Shown: positions 43,777-53,110, numbered from the stretch's first letter. The stretch: 64,000 nucleotides of DNA from Pseudomonas petrae (GCF_021728295.1 NZ_JAKJXE010000010.1:146539-210538); one strand, 5' to 3'. A program made the numbers and translations. The notes: generated from the letters alone by a model not told the origin.

Positions 43777-45096
43777 ATGGACATCAAACACAGCCTTAAG
43801 CAACGGATTGTCATCGTATTTGCGTTGATGAGCACGCTGGTCGCCGGGGTATTCGCCGTCGGCATCATCGCCACCGTGCACCTGGTCGAAAAGCGCCTGA
43901 CGACCATGAGCATGGGCGGTAATCTGCACCGTCTGCTGGCCGTGGACAGCGTCAACGATTGGCGCCACCGCCCGGAAAAGGACGAGTTGTTCTACGCCGA
44001 CGAGGGCGTCGGCGACCTCGCCATGAGCGACGACCTCAAGGACCTGCATCCGGGGTTTCAGGAATTCTTCCGCGGCAAGAAGGCCTATTACGCCATGGTC
44101 TCCGAGGTGAACGGGCGCCACTACGTGCTGCTGCGTGATCAGCGCAAGTTTGAAAAGCGCGAGCGCATTCTGTTCGGTGTCGTGCTGGTCGGTTTCTTCC
44201 TCAGCGTGCTGTTGGCGGTGCTGCTGGGTCGGCTGCTCGCGTCCCGGGTGATCACGCCGGTGTCGCGCCTGGCAAGCCAGGTGCGCCATCGCGATCAATT
44301 GCTGGAACTGGCGCCGGTGCTCGCCAGCGACTACGCCAACGACGAAGTCGGCGCGCTGGCCAAATCCTTCGACGAAACCCTGGGCCGGCTGCGGGCCGCG
44401 CTGGGTCGCGAGAAGCTGTTCACCAGCGACGTCAGCCATGAACTGCGCACGCCGCTGATGGTGCTGGCGACGTCCTGCGAATTACTGATGGAATACCCGG
44501 CGCTGGACGACCGCTCCCGCACGCAGGTGAAGCGCATCGGCAAGGCCACGGCGGGTATGAACCAACTGGTCGAAACCTTTCTGCTGCTGGCCCGTACCGA
44601 GGGCAAGCATGTTCCCCAGGGTCAGCGCTCATCAATGAAGCAGATTGCCGATGAACTGGTCGAGGCCTGGCGTCCCCCCATCGAGGCAAAGGATCTTCGG
44701 TTCATGTACCAGCAGGTGCAGACCGACGGCGAAACCCACAACGCGCCCTTGCTGCGCTCGGTGATGGGCAATCTGCTGCGCAACGCCTGGCATTACACCG
44801 ATCAGGGGTTCATCCAGTTGACCCTGCGCAGCGATGGTTTCAGTGTCGAGGACAGCGGCATTGGCATTCCGCTGGAAAAACAGCAGGCCATGTTCCAGCC
44901 CTTCGTGCGTGGCGACGAACAGCGCGGGGAAGGGCTGGGCCTGGGGTTATCGCTGGTCCAGCGTATCTGCGCCAACCAGCACTGGACAGTCACCCTGACC
45001 AGCCGTGATGACGGGGGATGCTGCTTTACGGTGTTGTTGACGCCGACCCACGACATCTTCCAGGCCACGACCCCCAGCGCCGAAATCAGCCATTAG
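43777..45096 (+). CDS. Membrane sensor histidine kinase, ColS-like
   Basis: A 439-residue kinase. Membrane helix 1 (about 10-34) and helix 2 (about 129-150) bracket a roughly 95-residue periplasmic domain containing the acidic segment RPEKDELFYADEG. A HAMP-like region, the H-box SDVSHELRTPL (His221) and an HATPase with GLGLGLSLVQRICA follow. The N-terminus resembles ColS-type metal sensors (inference). No response regulator is next to it, so it is an orphan in this window. ATG 43777 is chosen over an upstream GTG because it starts directly before the first membrane helix. Confidence 0.87.
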   Translation: MDIKHSLKQRIVIVFALMSTLVAGVFAVGIIATVHLVEKRLTTMSMGGNLHRLLAVDSVNDWRHRPEKDELFYADEGVGDLAMSDDLKDLHPGFQEFFRGKKAYYAMVSEVNGRHYVLLRDQRKFEKRERILFGVVLVGFFLSVLLAVLLGRLLASRVITPVSRLASQVRHRDQLLELAPVLASDYANDEVGALAKSFDETLGRLRAALGREKLFTSDVSHELRTPLMVLATSCELLMEYPALDDRSRTQVKRIGKATAGMNQLVETFLLLARTEGKHVPQGQRSSMKQIADELVEAWRPPIEAKDLRFMYQQVQTDGETHNAPLLRSVMGNLLRNAWHYTDQGFIQLTLRSDGFSVEDSGIGIPLEKQQAMFQPFVRGDEQRGEGLGLGLSLVQRICANQHWTVTLTSRDDGGCCFTVLLTPTHDIFQATTPSAEISH

Positions 45097-45100
45097 CCCG

Positions 45101-45131
45101 ACGCCTTCCCGGCTGAAGCCAGTCCCACTAA
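45101..45131 (-). repeat. Single REP after the ColS-like kinase
   Basis: ACGCCTTCCCGGCTGAAGCC then AGTCCCACT, in inverted orientation, 5 bases after the kinase stop. The following ~450 bases up to the KaiC-like gene hold no gene I can support. Confidence 0.8.
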
Positions 45132-45587
45132 GTGCACGCGACATCACTCACTCCACTGGTCCGATCAACCGCACGAGTGCCCGCCGCTGGGCTCCAACGC
45201 CGTGCCTCCCTCAATGGACCTGCGACCATGTGCCCCATTAGCCCCTCACTCGTTTGCGGGACTGCTGACGATCAGCCAACAGACCGTGACGACACGCCTG
45301 AATACCCGTTGTCTGCACCCATCAAGCCTGACGATCCCGAGCGTCGCAGCGAGCAGTCCCGGGCCGAGACCGACGGGTGCGCCCCGGAAGGCGAAGCCAG
45401 TTCAGCCGGATGACAATCACTCGTTCGACTAGACTCTCCGTCGCATCTGTCGGCAAATGCGTGTGAAACTGTCATGCGAATTGATGATTGCGCTTGGAAA
45501 GCTTCCTCAAAAACGGAAGAATGCGTGATGAGTCGCGCACTTAACCCGCAACGTTCACGACGCCAATGCTTGGCGGAGGAAGCAAAT

Positions 45588-47015
45588 TTGAATCAGCTAA
45601 AACGCCTTCAGAGCGGAATTGAAGGGCTTGATGAGCTGCTAATGGGCGGCTTCGTTGCCGGATCCTCGTACATCATTCAGGGCCGACCGGGCTCCGGAAA
45701 AACGATTCTGGCCAACCAGATCGGTTTTAATCACATCCGCGATGGCGGCCGGGTGCTGTTCGCGACCCTGCTCGCCGAGCCCCACGAACGGCTGTTTCAG
45801 TTCCTCTCCACCATGAGCTTCTTCGACAAGGACCGCGTTGGCGACCAGATCCAGTTCGTCAGCGCGTTCGACACCATGGAAAACGACGGCCTCGATGAAG
45901 TCGTCAAACTGCTGCGTCGGGAGATCGTCCGCCAGAAGTCCACCGTGTTGATCCTCGACGGACTGCTCAATGCCCGCTCCAAGGCCGAATCCACGATCAA
46001 CACCAAACGCTTCATCTCCGAACTGCAGGGCCACGCCGCCTTCGCCGGTTGCACGGTGTTCTTCCTGACCAGCTCACAGCTGGACGACGGCAGCCCCGAA
46101 CACACCATGGTCGACGGCGTGCTGGAAATGGGTGAAGAGCTGGTGTGCAACCGTTCCGTGCGCCGCATCAAGGCGCGCAAGACCCGTGGCAGCGGCGCCA
46201 TCCCCGGCGCCCACGAATGCGAAATCACCGAGAACGGCCTGGTCGTCTACCCTCGCCTTGAAAGTACCATCACCCACTCAGCGCTGCGCGACAGTGCAGA
46301 ATTCAGCGTTGTCCCAAGCGGTATCGACGCGCTCGATCCCTTGATCGGCGGCGGTCTGGTGGAGTCGTCCGTGACCTTGCTCCTCGGCCCTTCGGGCACC
46401 GGCAAAACCACGTTCGGCCTCAATTTTCTCGCCCGCTCGACGCCCGAGGAACCGGGCCTGCTGTTCGGTTTCTACGAGTCGCCGCAGCGCCTGCGCCTGA
46501 AAGCGGCGGCGCTGGGGCTGGATTTCGAGGCGCTGGAACGTTCCGGTGCGCTGCACATCGTCTGGAGGTCAGTGACCACCGAACTGATCGACAAGCTCGC
46601 CCTCGACCTGCTGCGGATCGTCGAGCAACAAGGCATCAAGCGGGTTTTTCTGGACAGTCTCGGCGGTATGGCCCGCGCCTCGGCTGATCAGGCGCGGATT
46701 CTCGACCTCTACAACGCCCTGATGAGCGAGCTGCGTGCCAATGGTGTCACGGTGGTAGCGAGCTGGGAAATCCGCGGCCTGCTCGGCGGCAAGATCGACG
46801 CCCCGGCGCCGGACCTGTCAGGGATCGTCGACAACCTCATGCTCATCCGCTTCGCGCAATCGACTGCGGGGCTGACGCGGCAACTGTCGATCCTCAAAAT
46901 CCGCGATAACCCCTACGACCCGGCCCTGCTGGACGTCTTGATCGGCGAGCAAGGGCTGACTGTGAAAAAGGCTGTGTTCCATGCCCTCGACGATTCAGGC
47001 AATGCGACGGCGTGA
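45588..47015 (+). CDS. KaiC-family double-RecA ATPase
   Basis: A 475-residue KaiC-like protein with two RecA/RAD55 domains. Domain 1 has GIEGLDELLMGGF and Walker A GRPGSGKT (32-39), with Walker B-like VLILDGLL. Domain 2 has GIDALDPLIGGGL, Walker A GPSGTGKT (267-274) and RVFLDSLGG. In non-cyanobacterial species these act in stress or signalling rather than the circadian clock. A strong GGAGGAA (45575-45581) precedes the TTG at 45588, which gives the family N-terminus; a longer frame from ATG 45474 or 45528 is possible but has poor start signals. The response regulator follows 45 bases later. Confidence 0.85.
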   Translation: MNQLKRLQSGIEGLDELLMGGFVAGSSYIIQGRPGSGKTILANQIGFNHIRDGGRVLFATLLAEPHERLFQFLSTMSFFDKDRVGDQIQFVSAFDTMENDGLDEVVKLLRREIVRQKSTVLILDGLLNARSKAESTINTKRFISELQGHAAFAGCTVFFLTSSQLDDGSPEHTMVDGVLEMGEELVCNRSVRRIKARKTRGSGAIPGAHECEITENGLVVYPRLESTITHSALRDSAEFSVVPSGIDALDPLIGGGLVESSVTLLLGPSGTGKTTFGLNFLARSTPEEPGLLFGFYESPQRLRLKAAALGLDFEALERSGALHIVWRSVTTELIDKLALDLLRIVEQQGIKRVFLDSLGGMARASADQARILDLYNALMSELRANGVTVVASWEIRGLLGGKIDAPAPDLSGIVDNLMLIRFAQSTAGLTRQLSILKIRDNPYDPALLDVLIGEQGLTVKKAVFHALDDSGNATA

Positions 47016-47060
47016 CGGTTGTCTTCGAGCCGATGATCGCTCGACAGCGCGGAGGGCTGC

Positions 47061-47459
47061 ACGACCACAATTCTGATTGTCGATGATGAGTACCTCATCG
47101 CCGACATACTGAGCTTCGCGCTGGAAGACGAAGGCTACCTGACCGTCACCGCTGGCAGCGGGCAGAAGGCCCTGGGCATTCTCGAACGCGAGCGCCCGCA
47201 GCTGATCATCACCGATTACATGATGCCCGGGATGAACGGCATCGAGCTGGCGGAAGCGGTGCGCGTGAATCAGAGCCTGGGGCAAATCCCTATTGTGCTG
47301 ATGAGCGGTGCGCAGTCTTATCTGGGGATTGCCAGACCGGATTTGTTCAGCAAGGTCTTCGACAAGCCGTTCGAGATCAGCGCCGTGCTTGAGGCGGTGC
47401 GGGCGCTGCTGAGCACCGGCGAGAGCGTTCAATCGGAAGCAGTCACTGCTTCGCCTTGA
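47061..47459 (+). CDS. Single-domain response regulator with apparent ACG start codon
   Basis: A receiver domain of about 132 residues reads TTILIVDDEYLIADILSFAL, the acceptor Asp52 in LIITDYMMPGMNGIEL, and Lys102 in DKPFE. No ATG, GTG or TTG exists between the upstream stop (47034) and this N-terminus. GGAGGG at 47051-47056 is positioned for the ACG at 47061, and homologues begin Met-Thr-Thr-Ile-Leu-Ile, so ACG stands exactly where ATG should be. The first canonical start is ATG 47220, which would delete the acidic pocket and the phosphorylated Asp. It is likely the partner of the KaiC-like ATPase (inference). Its 3' end overlaps the convergent lipoprotein gene by 17 bases. Confidence 0.7.
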   Translation, partial: TTTILIVDDEYLIADILSFALEDEGYLTVTAGSGQKALGILERERPQLIITDYMMPGMNGIELAEAVRVNQSLGQIPIVLMSGAQSYLGIARPDLFSKVFDKPFEISAVLEAVRALLSTGESVQSEAVTASP

Positions 47460-48117
47460 GCGCCTCGACACTCAGGCGCAGGTCGTTGGCCCACCCGTCG
47501 AGCACCGGTTTGACGGCATCCAGGGTCAGCTGCGTCTTGTCGTTTTCAAGGGGCGTGCCGCTGCCTTTGCGCACCACTTGTGCCAACACCTTGTTGGTGT
47601 CGGCATCAAGAAACGCCGCCTCGGTGGCGATTTCCACGTTCTGGTCACGTCCGCCGGCTGCGGTGTTCACGGCAGCTGCCATCAGCGCGATGGGTATCAC
47701 TTCGTAGGGCTTGAGGCCTTCGGTACGGGTCGACACGGCGGTAATCGCGGGGCGCAATACGAGGGTGTCAGGGCCCGGACCGCTGGCCAGGCGCAGGGTT
47801 TTGCCGAGTTCGCGTTGCAGCGCGGTATCAAAGTACCGGGTGATGGACTGCAGGGTCTGCGCCGAGATCACCGCGGTTGGCTGCGGCCTGGGAAAAAACT
47901 GACTGGGTTCGATATACACCTGGCTGTACGTGCTCAGCTTCACGTCAGGGTCGATCCAGCGCATGACCGGCGCGCCCGTGGCACTTTCCGCCGGCTTGAG
48001 TCGGCTGTAATCCTTGAGAAAACCTGAATACTGACTGGGGTCAACCTGGGAGCTGGCGCAACCGCCGACCCCCAGAATGGCGCAGCAGATCAGTGCCTTG
48101 AGCACCGGCATTTTCAT
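47443..48117 (-). CDS. DUF3313 family lipoprotein
   Basis: A 224-residue lipoprotein with lipobox VGGC (Cys about 20). DUF3313 features are YSGFLKDYSRLKP, VMRWIDPDV, SQVYIEPSQFFP, and a late ALDAD-like EAAFLDADTNKVLAQVV. Function of the family is unknown. ATG 48117 has GGGAG upstream; the longer frame to 48252 lacks start support. It converges on the response regulator gene. Confidence 0.85.
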   Translation of the reverse strand: MKMPVLKALICCAILGVGGCASSQVDPSQYSGFLKDYSRLKPAESATGAPVMRWIDPDVKLSTYSQVYIEPSQFFPRPQPTAVISAQTLQSITRYFDTALQRELGKTLRLASGPGPDTLVLRPAITAVSTRTEGLKPYEVIPIALMAAAVNTAAGGRDQNVEIATEAAFLDADTNKVLAQVVRKGSGTPLENDKTQLTLDAVKPVLDGWANDLRLSVEALKAKQ

Positions 48118-48338
48118 GGTGTGACTCCCTTCGCTGTGTCCATCTGTATGCCCGGCGCGGGGTGCGGCAGGCAGCCCACTCTGACGCAAAGCCTTGTGCG
48201 CGACGTCCGGACTCTCGCGCAGGTGGCAGTGCAACGGAGGGTGCTCAAGCAACGCTAGCAGCTAATAATTTCGCTGCCAGTTAGCTGAATCGATGAAGGG
48301 GAAATTACGGCGGGGAATCAAGGTGCGGGAGGGGAATA

Positions 48339-48358
48339 GGGCGGCCATGGGACCGCCC
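48339..48358 (-). terminator. Stem-loop downstream of the 78-aa gene
   Basis: GGGCGG (48339-48344) pairs with CCGCCC (48353-48358) around a short loop, 10 bases past the minus-strand stop at 48368. No T-run. Confidence 0.35.
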
Positions 48359-48367
48359 TGGGGCGAA

Positions 48368-48604
48368 TCAACGGCCGTCAGCGACCTTGCGCTCGATTTC
48401 AGCTGATTTCTTGTTCAGCTCTTCGGCGTCCTGTTCCTTTTCCCGAACGGATGTCGGGGTGATGACGTCGTCCACCGCGCGGGTGTCGTCGTCCGGGTCG
48501 TTGAGGTCTCGCTGTACGACGTTGACAGGTTTGCCAGCGCTGTCGAGGGTTGGCGCGTCAGGCTGCACGACGTTGCGTGGGTCGACCGGGGTGTCGTTGC
48601 TCAT
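48368..48604 (-). CDS. Small acidic protein of unknown function (78 aa)
   Basis: 78 residues, highly charged and probably disordered: NDPDDDTRAVDDVITPTSVR followed by a helical EKEQDAEELNKKSAEIERKV. No signal or membrane segment. GAGGAT precedes the ATG. I do not recognise a named family. It stands between a lipoprotein and an ABC operon with no shared signals. Confidence 0.6.
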   Translation of the reverse strand: MSNDTPVDPRNVVQPDAPTLDSAGKPVNVVQRDLNDPDDDTRAVDDVITPTSVREKEQDAEELNKKSAEIERKVADGR

Positions 48605-48700
48605 GGATTCATCCTCGCTGTGGGGTATGAAGGTTGGATGTGTCGACGGTCGGCGAGTTCGGGTTTTTTTCGATGTCGCGCGAGCCTCATCCGAAACCGG

Positions 48701-49461
48701 TCAACGTTGCTCCACCAGATTGAGAAAGCGGCGAGTGCGCTCGTTGTCCGGATCGACCAGCACCTCGGTGGGCGAGCCATCGGCGACGATGCGCCCGGCC
48801 TCCATGAACAGCACTCGGTCGGCGATGTCCTGGGCGAACTTCATTTCGTGGGTCACCAGCAGCATGGTCATCTGCTGCTCGTGGGCGATGGCCCGAATCA
48901 CCGCCAGCACTTCACCGACCAGTTCGGGGTCCAGCGCGGAGGTGACCTCGTCGAACAGCATCACCTGGGGCCGCATCGCCAGCGCCCGGGCGATCGCCAC
49001 GCGCTGTTGCTGGCCGCCGGAAAGTTGCGCGGGATAGGCATCGGCCTTGTGGCTCAAACCGACCAGCCCGAGGTATTGATGGGCGCGCTCCAGGGCTTCT
49101 TCGCGGCTCAGCTTGAGCACCTGAAGCGGCGCCTCGGTGACGTTCTCCTGCACGGTCAGGTGCGGAAACAGGTTGAACTGCTGAAACACCATGCCCACCC
49201 GGTGCACCACCGGTGGCTTTTTCGCGCCCGGCCAGTGCCAGCCACCTCGATGCTGCCGTGCTGATAGGCCTCAAGGCCCTTGATCAGGCGCAGCACCGTG
49301 GATTTGCCCGACCCGCTGGGGCCGATCAGCGCGACTTTCTGGCCGGCGGGAATGCTCAGGTCGAGGTGATCGATGACCCGGGACGCGCCAAAGTTTTTCA
49401 CCACTTGTTTGAGGATGATCTGCGGCGAAGCGCCGGGCAGAGCGTGTGCGAGATCAGACAT
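48701..49461 (-). pseudogene. ABC transporter ATP-binding gene (amino-acid type), frameshifted
   Basis: The 5' part from ATG 49461 encodes SDLAHALPGASPQIILKQVV, Walker A GPSGSGKST and YQHGSIEVAGTGR. Near 49215-49235 the correct continuation PPVVHRVGMVFQQFNLFPHL shifts to another frame, which then contains the signature LSGGQQQR, Walker B LFDEVTSALDPE and the H-loop VTHEM down to 48701. One missing base on the minus strand would account for it. Read as is, only about 101 residues are made and the transporter lacks its ATPase. It could be a recent mutation or a sequencing error. It overlaps the permease gene by 8 bases. Confidence 0.85.
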
Positions 49462-50104
49462 GGCTGCGCCTCTCGAAATATTTGAACAACAGGGAGGTTG
49501 GCACGCTGATCGCCAGAAACATCAGCGCCATCACCGTGTAGGGCTCGTTGTAGCGGTAGGTCATGCCGGCGATCTGTTTGGCCGCCTGGAACAGCTCGGG
49601 AATGGTGATCACCGCCAGCAGCGGGGTTTCCTTGAACATGCCGATCAGGTAATTGCCGAGCACCGGCAGCATCGGCTTGAGCGCCTGGGGCAGGACGATC
49701 CGCCGCCACGTGGTTGCGCTGTCGAAATCCAGAGCCCTGGCCGCCTCCCATTGACCGGCCGGTACGCCGTCGATGGCACCGCGAAAGGCTTCGGCAATGT
49801 AGGCCGCGTAATACAGCCCGAGCCCGATCACTCCGGTGGAAATCGCCGGCAGGGTCAGGCCGGCCAGGGGCAGGGCGAAGAACAGCACGTACAGCTGAAC
49901 CATCAGCGGCGTGTGCCGAAAGAAACTCAGGTAGCCGGCGCTCAGTCGTTGGACCAGCGCGCTTTTCGAGCGCTGGGCGATGGCCAGCAGCAGGCCGAGT
50001 AATACGGCCAGCAGAAAGCCGAGGATCACCACTTGCAGCGTCACCAGCAGTCCCTGAAACAGATCGGGGACGATGGACCAGGCGAAGGCGTAATCGAAGT
50101 TCAT
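49454..50104 (-). CDS. Amino-acid ABC transporter permease 2 (EhuD-like)
   Basis: A 216-residue inner-membrane permease of the HisM/GlnP type with about five helices. GLLVTLQVVILGF opens it, and the EAA loop reads EAARALDFDSATTWRRIVLPQALKPMLP in two parts. ATG 50104 overlaps the stop of the upstream permease gene; the long open frame beyond it is not used. Partner of the next permease and the damaged ATPase. Confidence 0.88.
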   Translation of the reverse strand: MNFDYAFAWSIVPDLFQGLLVTLQVVILGFLLAVLLGLLLAIAQRSKSALVQRLSAGYLSFFRHTPLMVQLYVLFFALPLAGLTLPAISTGVIGLGLYYAAYIAEAFRGAIDGVPAGQWEAARALDFDSATTWRRIVLPQALKPMLPVLGNYLIGMFKETPLLAVITIPELFQAAKQIAGMTYRYNEPYTVMALMFLAISVPTSLLFKYFERRSHV

Positions 50105-50781
50105 GGCGCCACCCCGCGACGCCAGTGGGTGACCCGTCGCTCGTAGCGTTTGACCAGCCAGCTGAGGGGCCAGGCCATGACGAAATAACACACCAGCACT
50201 ATGCTCCAGATCAGCGTCTGCTGGCCCAGGGTGGTGATCAGTTGACCGCCGGAAAAGGTCAGGTCGCTGAGGGTGATCAATGACACCAGTGAGGTGGTCT
50301 TCAGCAATTCGACCAGTTGATTGCCCATCGGCGGCAGCATGAACGGCAGCGCCTGGGGCAGGATGATCCGGCGAAACGCTGTGATCGCATCGAAGTCCAG
50401 GGCCTTGATCGCGTCGCGTTGGCCCCGGGCGACATTGCTCAGGGCCGAGCGTACGATTTCCGACCCGTAGGCGGAGAAGGTCAAGCCCAGGCCGAGAATC
50501 CCGGTGGTCATCGGCGCCAGGGTGATGCCGAACAGCGGCAGGATGAAGAACAGGTAAAACAGCAGCACCAGGGCGGAAATACCGCGCAGAATTTCGACGT
50601 AGACCGTCGCGATCCAGCGCAGCGCGCGCCACGGCGACAGGCGCATCAGCGCGATGACAAACGACATCACCACCACGACGACTTGGGCGAAGAAGGTGAT
50701 TTCAAGGGTGACCAGTGCGCCGTTGGCCAGTTGGCGGGCGATGAAGCGCGCGGTGTCCAGGGTGGAAGCATCAAAAAGCAT
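50101..50781 (-). CDS. Amino-acid ABC transporter permease 1 (EhuC-like)
   Basis: A 226-residue permease: GALVTLEITFFAQVVVVVMSF, VEILRGISALVLLFYLFFILP and the EAA loop DAIKALDFDAITAFRRIILPQA. The His-type heterodimer with the downstream permease is typical of polar amino-acid or ectoine uptake. About 230 bases containing three REPs separate it from the binding-protein gene, which may lower its expression relative to that gene. Confidence 0.88.
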   Translation of the reverse strand: MLFDASTLDTARFIARQLANGALVTLEITFFAQVVVVVMSFVIALMRLSPWRALRWIATVYVEILRGISALVLLFYLFFILPLFGITLAPMTTGILGLGLTFSAYGSEIVRSALSNVARGQRDAIKALDFDAITAFRRIILPQALPFMLPPMGNQLVELLKTTSLVSLITLSDLTFSGGQLITTLGQQTLIWSIVLVCYFVMAWPLSWLVKRYERRVTHWRRGVAP

Positions 50782-50835
50782 GGGCCGTACTCGTATGGGC
50801 TGGGGCCGTCATGTCGCGGATGAAGGATTGAGAAG

Positions 50836-50970
50836 CTTCCCGGCTGAAGCCGGTCCCACTGAATGCGTGCGGTCTGTAGGACCGGCTTTAGCCGGGAAGA
50901 GGCCCGTGCTGGCGCCCTCGATTTTGCCGTGTGCCCACCGACGCCTTCCCGGCTAAAGCCGGTCCTACAA
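50836..50970. repeat. REP cluster between binding protein and permease genes
   Basis: Three copies of the CCGGCTNNAGCCGG hairpin with alternating orientation (about 50838-50862, 50876-50901, 50945-50969) in the gap of the Ehu-like operon. Such REPs often stabilise the upstream mRNA. Confidence 0.9.
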
Positions 50971-51011
50971 TGGCGCAGGCATCAGCACCTGCATCATCGT
51001 CGGCATCGGCA

Positions 51012-51884
51012 TCAGCGGTTGCAGCGTTGCTCGGCGGTGACGTCTGCGGGTGGCAGTTCGTTCTCGGTGTAGCCGTATTTCTGCAGGATCTTCAGCAGGT
51101 CGCCGGAAGCGCGCAGTTTCGCCAGTTGCTCGTTGAACGCCTGGGTGAACGCCGGATCGTTTTTCGGCAGGCCGTAGGCGTGGTAATTCCAGGTCGGTTT
51201 GCCATCGGCGTCCGGGATCTGCTCGAACGGCAGCGCGCGTTCAACCGGCGTGCCTTCGGCTTTTTTCAGCAGGCCGATGATCTCGGCATCGGGGAAGTAC
51301 ACCACGTCGACGCGATCGGCCTGCAACGCGGCGAGGGCTTCGGTGTCCTTGTCGAAGAGCACGACGTTGCCATTGCTGATGCCGCTGTCCTTGGCTTCCT
51401 GCACCTGATTGCTGCCGGGCTGGGTCGCCAGCCGCGCCTTGCCGTTGGCCGCGACGTCCTTGAGGCTGTGCAGGTTCAGCGGGTTGCCGGCCTTGACCAG
51501 AAACGCGCCGCCGGAGCGGGTGACCGGGTTGGAATAACCGATCACTTTGCAGCGCGCCGGGTTGATGAACAGGCCGGCGCCAATCAGATCGAAACGACCT
51601 GCCGCAAGACCCGGCACCAGCGAGCCGAACTCGGTGATCGGCAGTTCAACCTTGGTGATGCCCAAGGGTTCCAGAATGGCCCGGAGGATTTCGACGTTGG
51701 CGCCGACGATTTTCCCGTCAGTGCCCACGTACGCATAGGGTTGCTCGTTGGCGATGCCGGCGGTCAGGCCCTGGCTGCGGCCCTTGTCCAGCAGACCGGC
51801 GACGGCGGAGAACGAAAACACGGCATTCAGCAGCAGGGCGGAGCCGAGTACGGCAGACAGCGACAGCGGTTTTAAGCCTTTCAT
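51012..51884 (-). CDS. ABC transporter substrate-binding protein, EhuB-like
   Basis: A 290-residue periplasmic binding protein. A signal peptide covers the first ~30 residues. The mature part shows GIANEQPYAYVGTDGKIVGANVEI, SLVPGLAAGRFDLIGAGLFINPARC and VIGYSNPVTRSGGAFLV, very like EhuB of the ectoine/hydroxyectoine system, though related polar amino-acid binders are possible. ATG 51884 is preceded in frame by TTG. It leads the minus-strand operon with two permeases and the frameshifted ATPase. Confidence 0.85.
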   Translation of the reverse strand: MKGLKPLSLSAVLGSALLLNAVFSFSAVAGLLDKGRSQGLTAGIANEQPYAYVGTDGKIVGANVEILRAILEPLGITKVELPITEFGSLVPGLAAGRFDLIGAGLFINPARCKVIGYSNPVTRSGGAFLVKAGNPLNLHSLKDVAANGKARLATQPGSNQVQEAKDSGISNGNVVLFDKDTEALAALQADRVDVVYFPDAEIIGLLKKAEGTPVERALPFEQIPDADGKPTWNYHAYGLPKNDPAFTQAFNEQLAKLRASGDLLKILQKYGYTENELPPADVTAEQRCNR

Positions 51885-51948
51885 CAAGTGCGCTCAAGAG
51901 TGGGAATGAAGGGTCAGGTGCAGCGGTTGGCAACGCCAGGTGCTCCGT

Positions 51949-52923
51949 TCATGGCGTCCAGATGTCCACGTCCTTGGCATCCACAGCAGTGGGCAATAGC
52001 CCGGCCTTGAAAAAGGCGTCAGCGATCTTCTGTTGCTCGCCCAGTTGGTCTGCCTTCACCGGCTCGACCTGATAACTGCGATGGGCGTTGGCGGCTTCAA
52101 CGGTTTCCACGTCCAGATTGCCCCACAGCGGGCCAAGCACTTGCGCGGCGTCGCGGGGGTGGCTTTTGATCCAGCCGCCCGCCTGTTGCAATTGTTCATA
52201 AACCCGCTTCAGCACTTCGGGATGGGCCTTGGCGTAGGGCGTGCTGGTCAGGTAATAGCGCTTGTAACTGGCCAGGCCGACCCCGTCAGTCAACGTGCGT
52301 GTCGGCAACTGCCGCTGCACGCTGGTGAGGAAGGGTTCCCAGGTCACCCAGGCGTCGACCTTGTCATTCTCGAACGCCGCCCTGCCGTCTGCCGGGGACA
52401 GGTACGCCGGCTGGATGTCGGAGAACGACAGCCCGGCCTTGTTCAGCGCGGCGATCAGCAGGTAATGGGTGCCGGCAGCCTTGGTCACGGCGACCTTCTT
52501 GCCGTTCAAGTCCGACAACTGGCGGATCGGCGAGTCATTGCGCACGACGATGGCCTGGGCGGCCGGCGAGGGCGACTCCTGGGCGAAATAGGTGAGCTTG
52601 GCTTTCGCGGCCTGGGCGAAGATCGGCACGGTATCGGCGACGTCCGCGCTGATGTCGACGTTGCCGACGTTCAAGGCTTCAAGCAGGGGCAGGCCACTGG
52701 GGAACTCGTGCCAGGTGATGTCGATGTTGTCTTTGCCCAACGCCTCTTCAAGGGTGCCTTGGGTCTTGAGCAGGGTGATCAGAGTGGAAGACTTCTGGTA
52801 GCCAATGCGCACCGTTTCTCGAGCACTCGCCGACAGCGCGACACCACTCGCCATCGCAGCGATCAGTCCGCTGAGTAATGTGTGTCGAAGGATGGTGCCA
52901 GCGGCTGTGCGAGGAGTGAGCAT
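51949..52923 (-). CDS. Aliphatic sulfonate ABC transporter substrate-binding protein (SsuA-like)
   Basis: A 324-residue periplasmic binding protein with a Sec signal ending near SASA. TVRIGYQKSSTLITLLKTQGTLEEAL, FPSGLPLLEALNVGNVDISADVADTVPIFAQAA and ENDKVDAWVTWEPFL are typical of the SsuA/sulfonate family. No permease or ATPase of its own is adjacent, so it either borrows other components or is an orphan. A very AT-rich promoter region (about 52970-53020) lies upstream. Confidence 0.85.
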   Translation of the reverse strand: MLTPRTAAGTILRHTLLSGLIAAMASGVALSASARETVRIGYQKSSTLITLLKTQGTLEEALGKDNIDITWHEFPSGLPLLEALNVGNVDISADVADTVPIFAQAAKAKLTYFAQESPSPAAQAIVVRNDSPIRQLSDLNGKKVAVTKAAGTHYLLIAALNKAGLSFSDIQPAYLSPADGRAAFENDKVDAWVTWEPFLTSVQRQLPTRTLTDGVGLASYKRYYLTSTPYAKAHPEVLKRVYEQLQQAGGWIKSHPRDAAQVLGPLWGNLDVETVEAANAHRSYQVEPVKADQLGEQQKIADAFFKAGLLPTAVDAKDVDIWTP

Positions 52924-53110
52924 GGCGGACTCGTGGCGTGAATGAGGCGCGAGGGCGCAAGCCACGAATCATAAGGTTCTAAAAAGAATTGGCTAAATAT
53001 CGTTTGGTTATTAGTTTATGCACTGTGACGCGTGGTCCGGCGGCGTGCGCCTGCCGGGGGCCAATTGAGGGACTGCTCTGGCACAGCGGTCCCCGGCAGA
53101 TGGCGCTCAA

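Noticed and set aside
42384..43955. 523-codon minus-strand frame opposite the MFS gene
   Set aside because: His/Gln/Asp-rich shadow composition without domains.
45132..45473. Small + strand frames before the KaiC-like gene
   Set aside because: No ribosome site, no recognisable composition, and two overlapping frames equally open.
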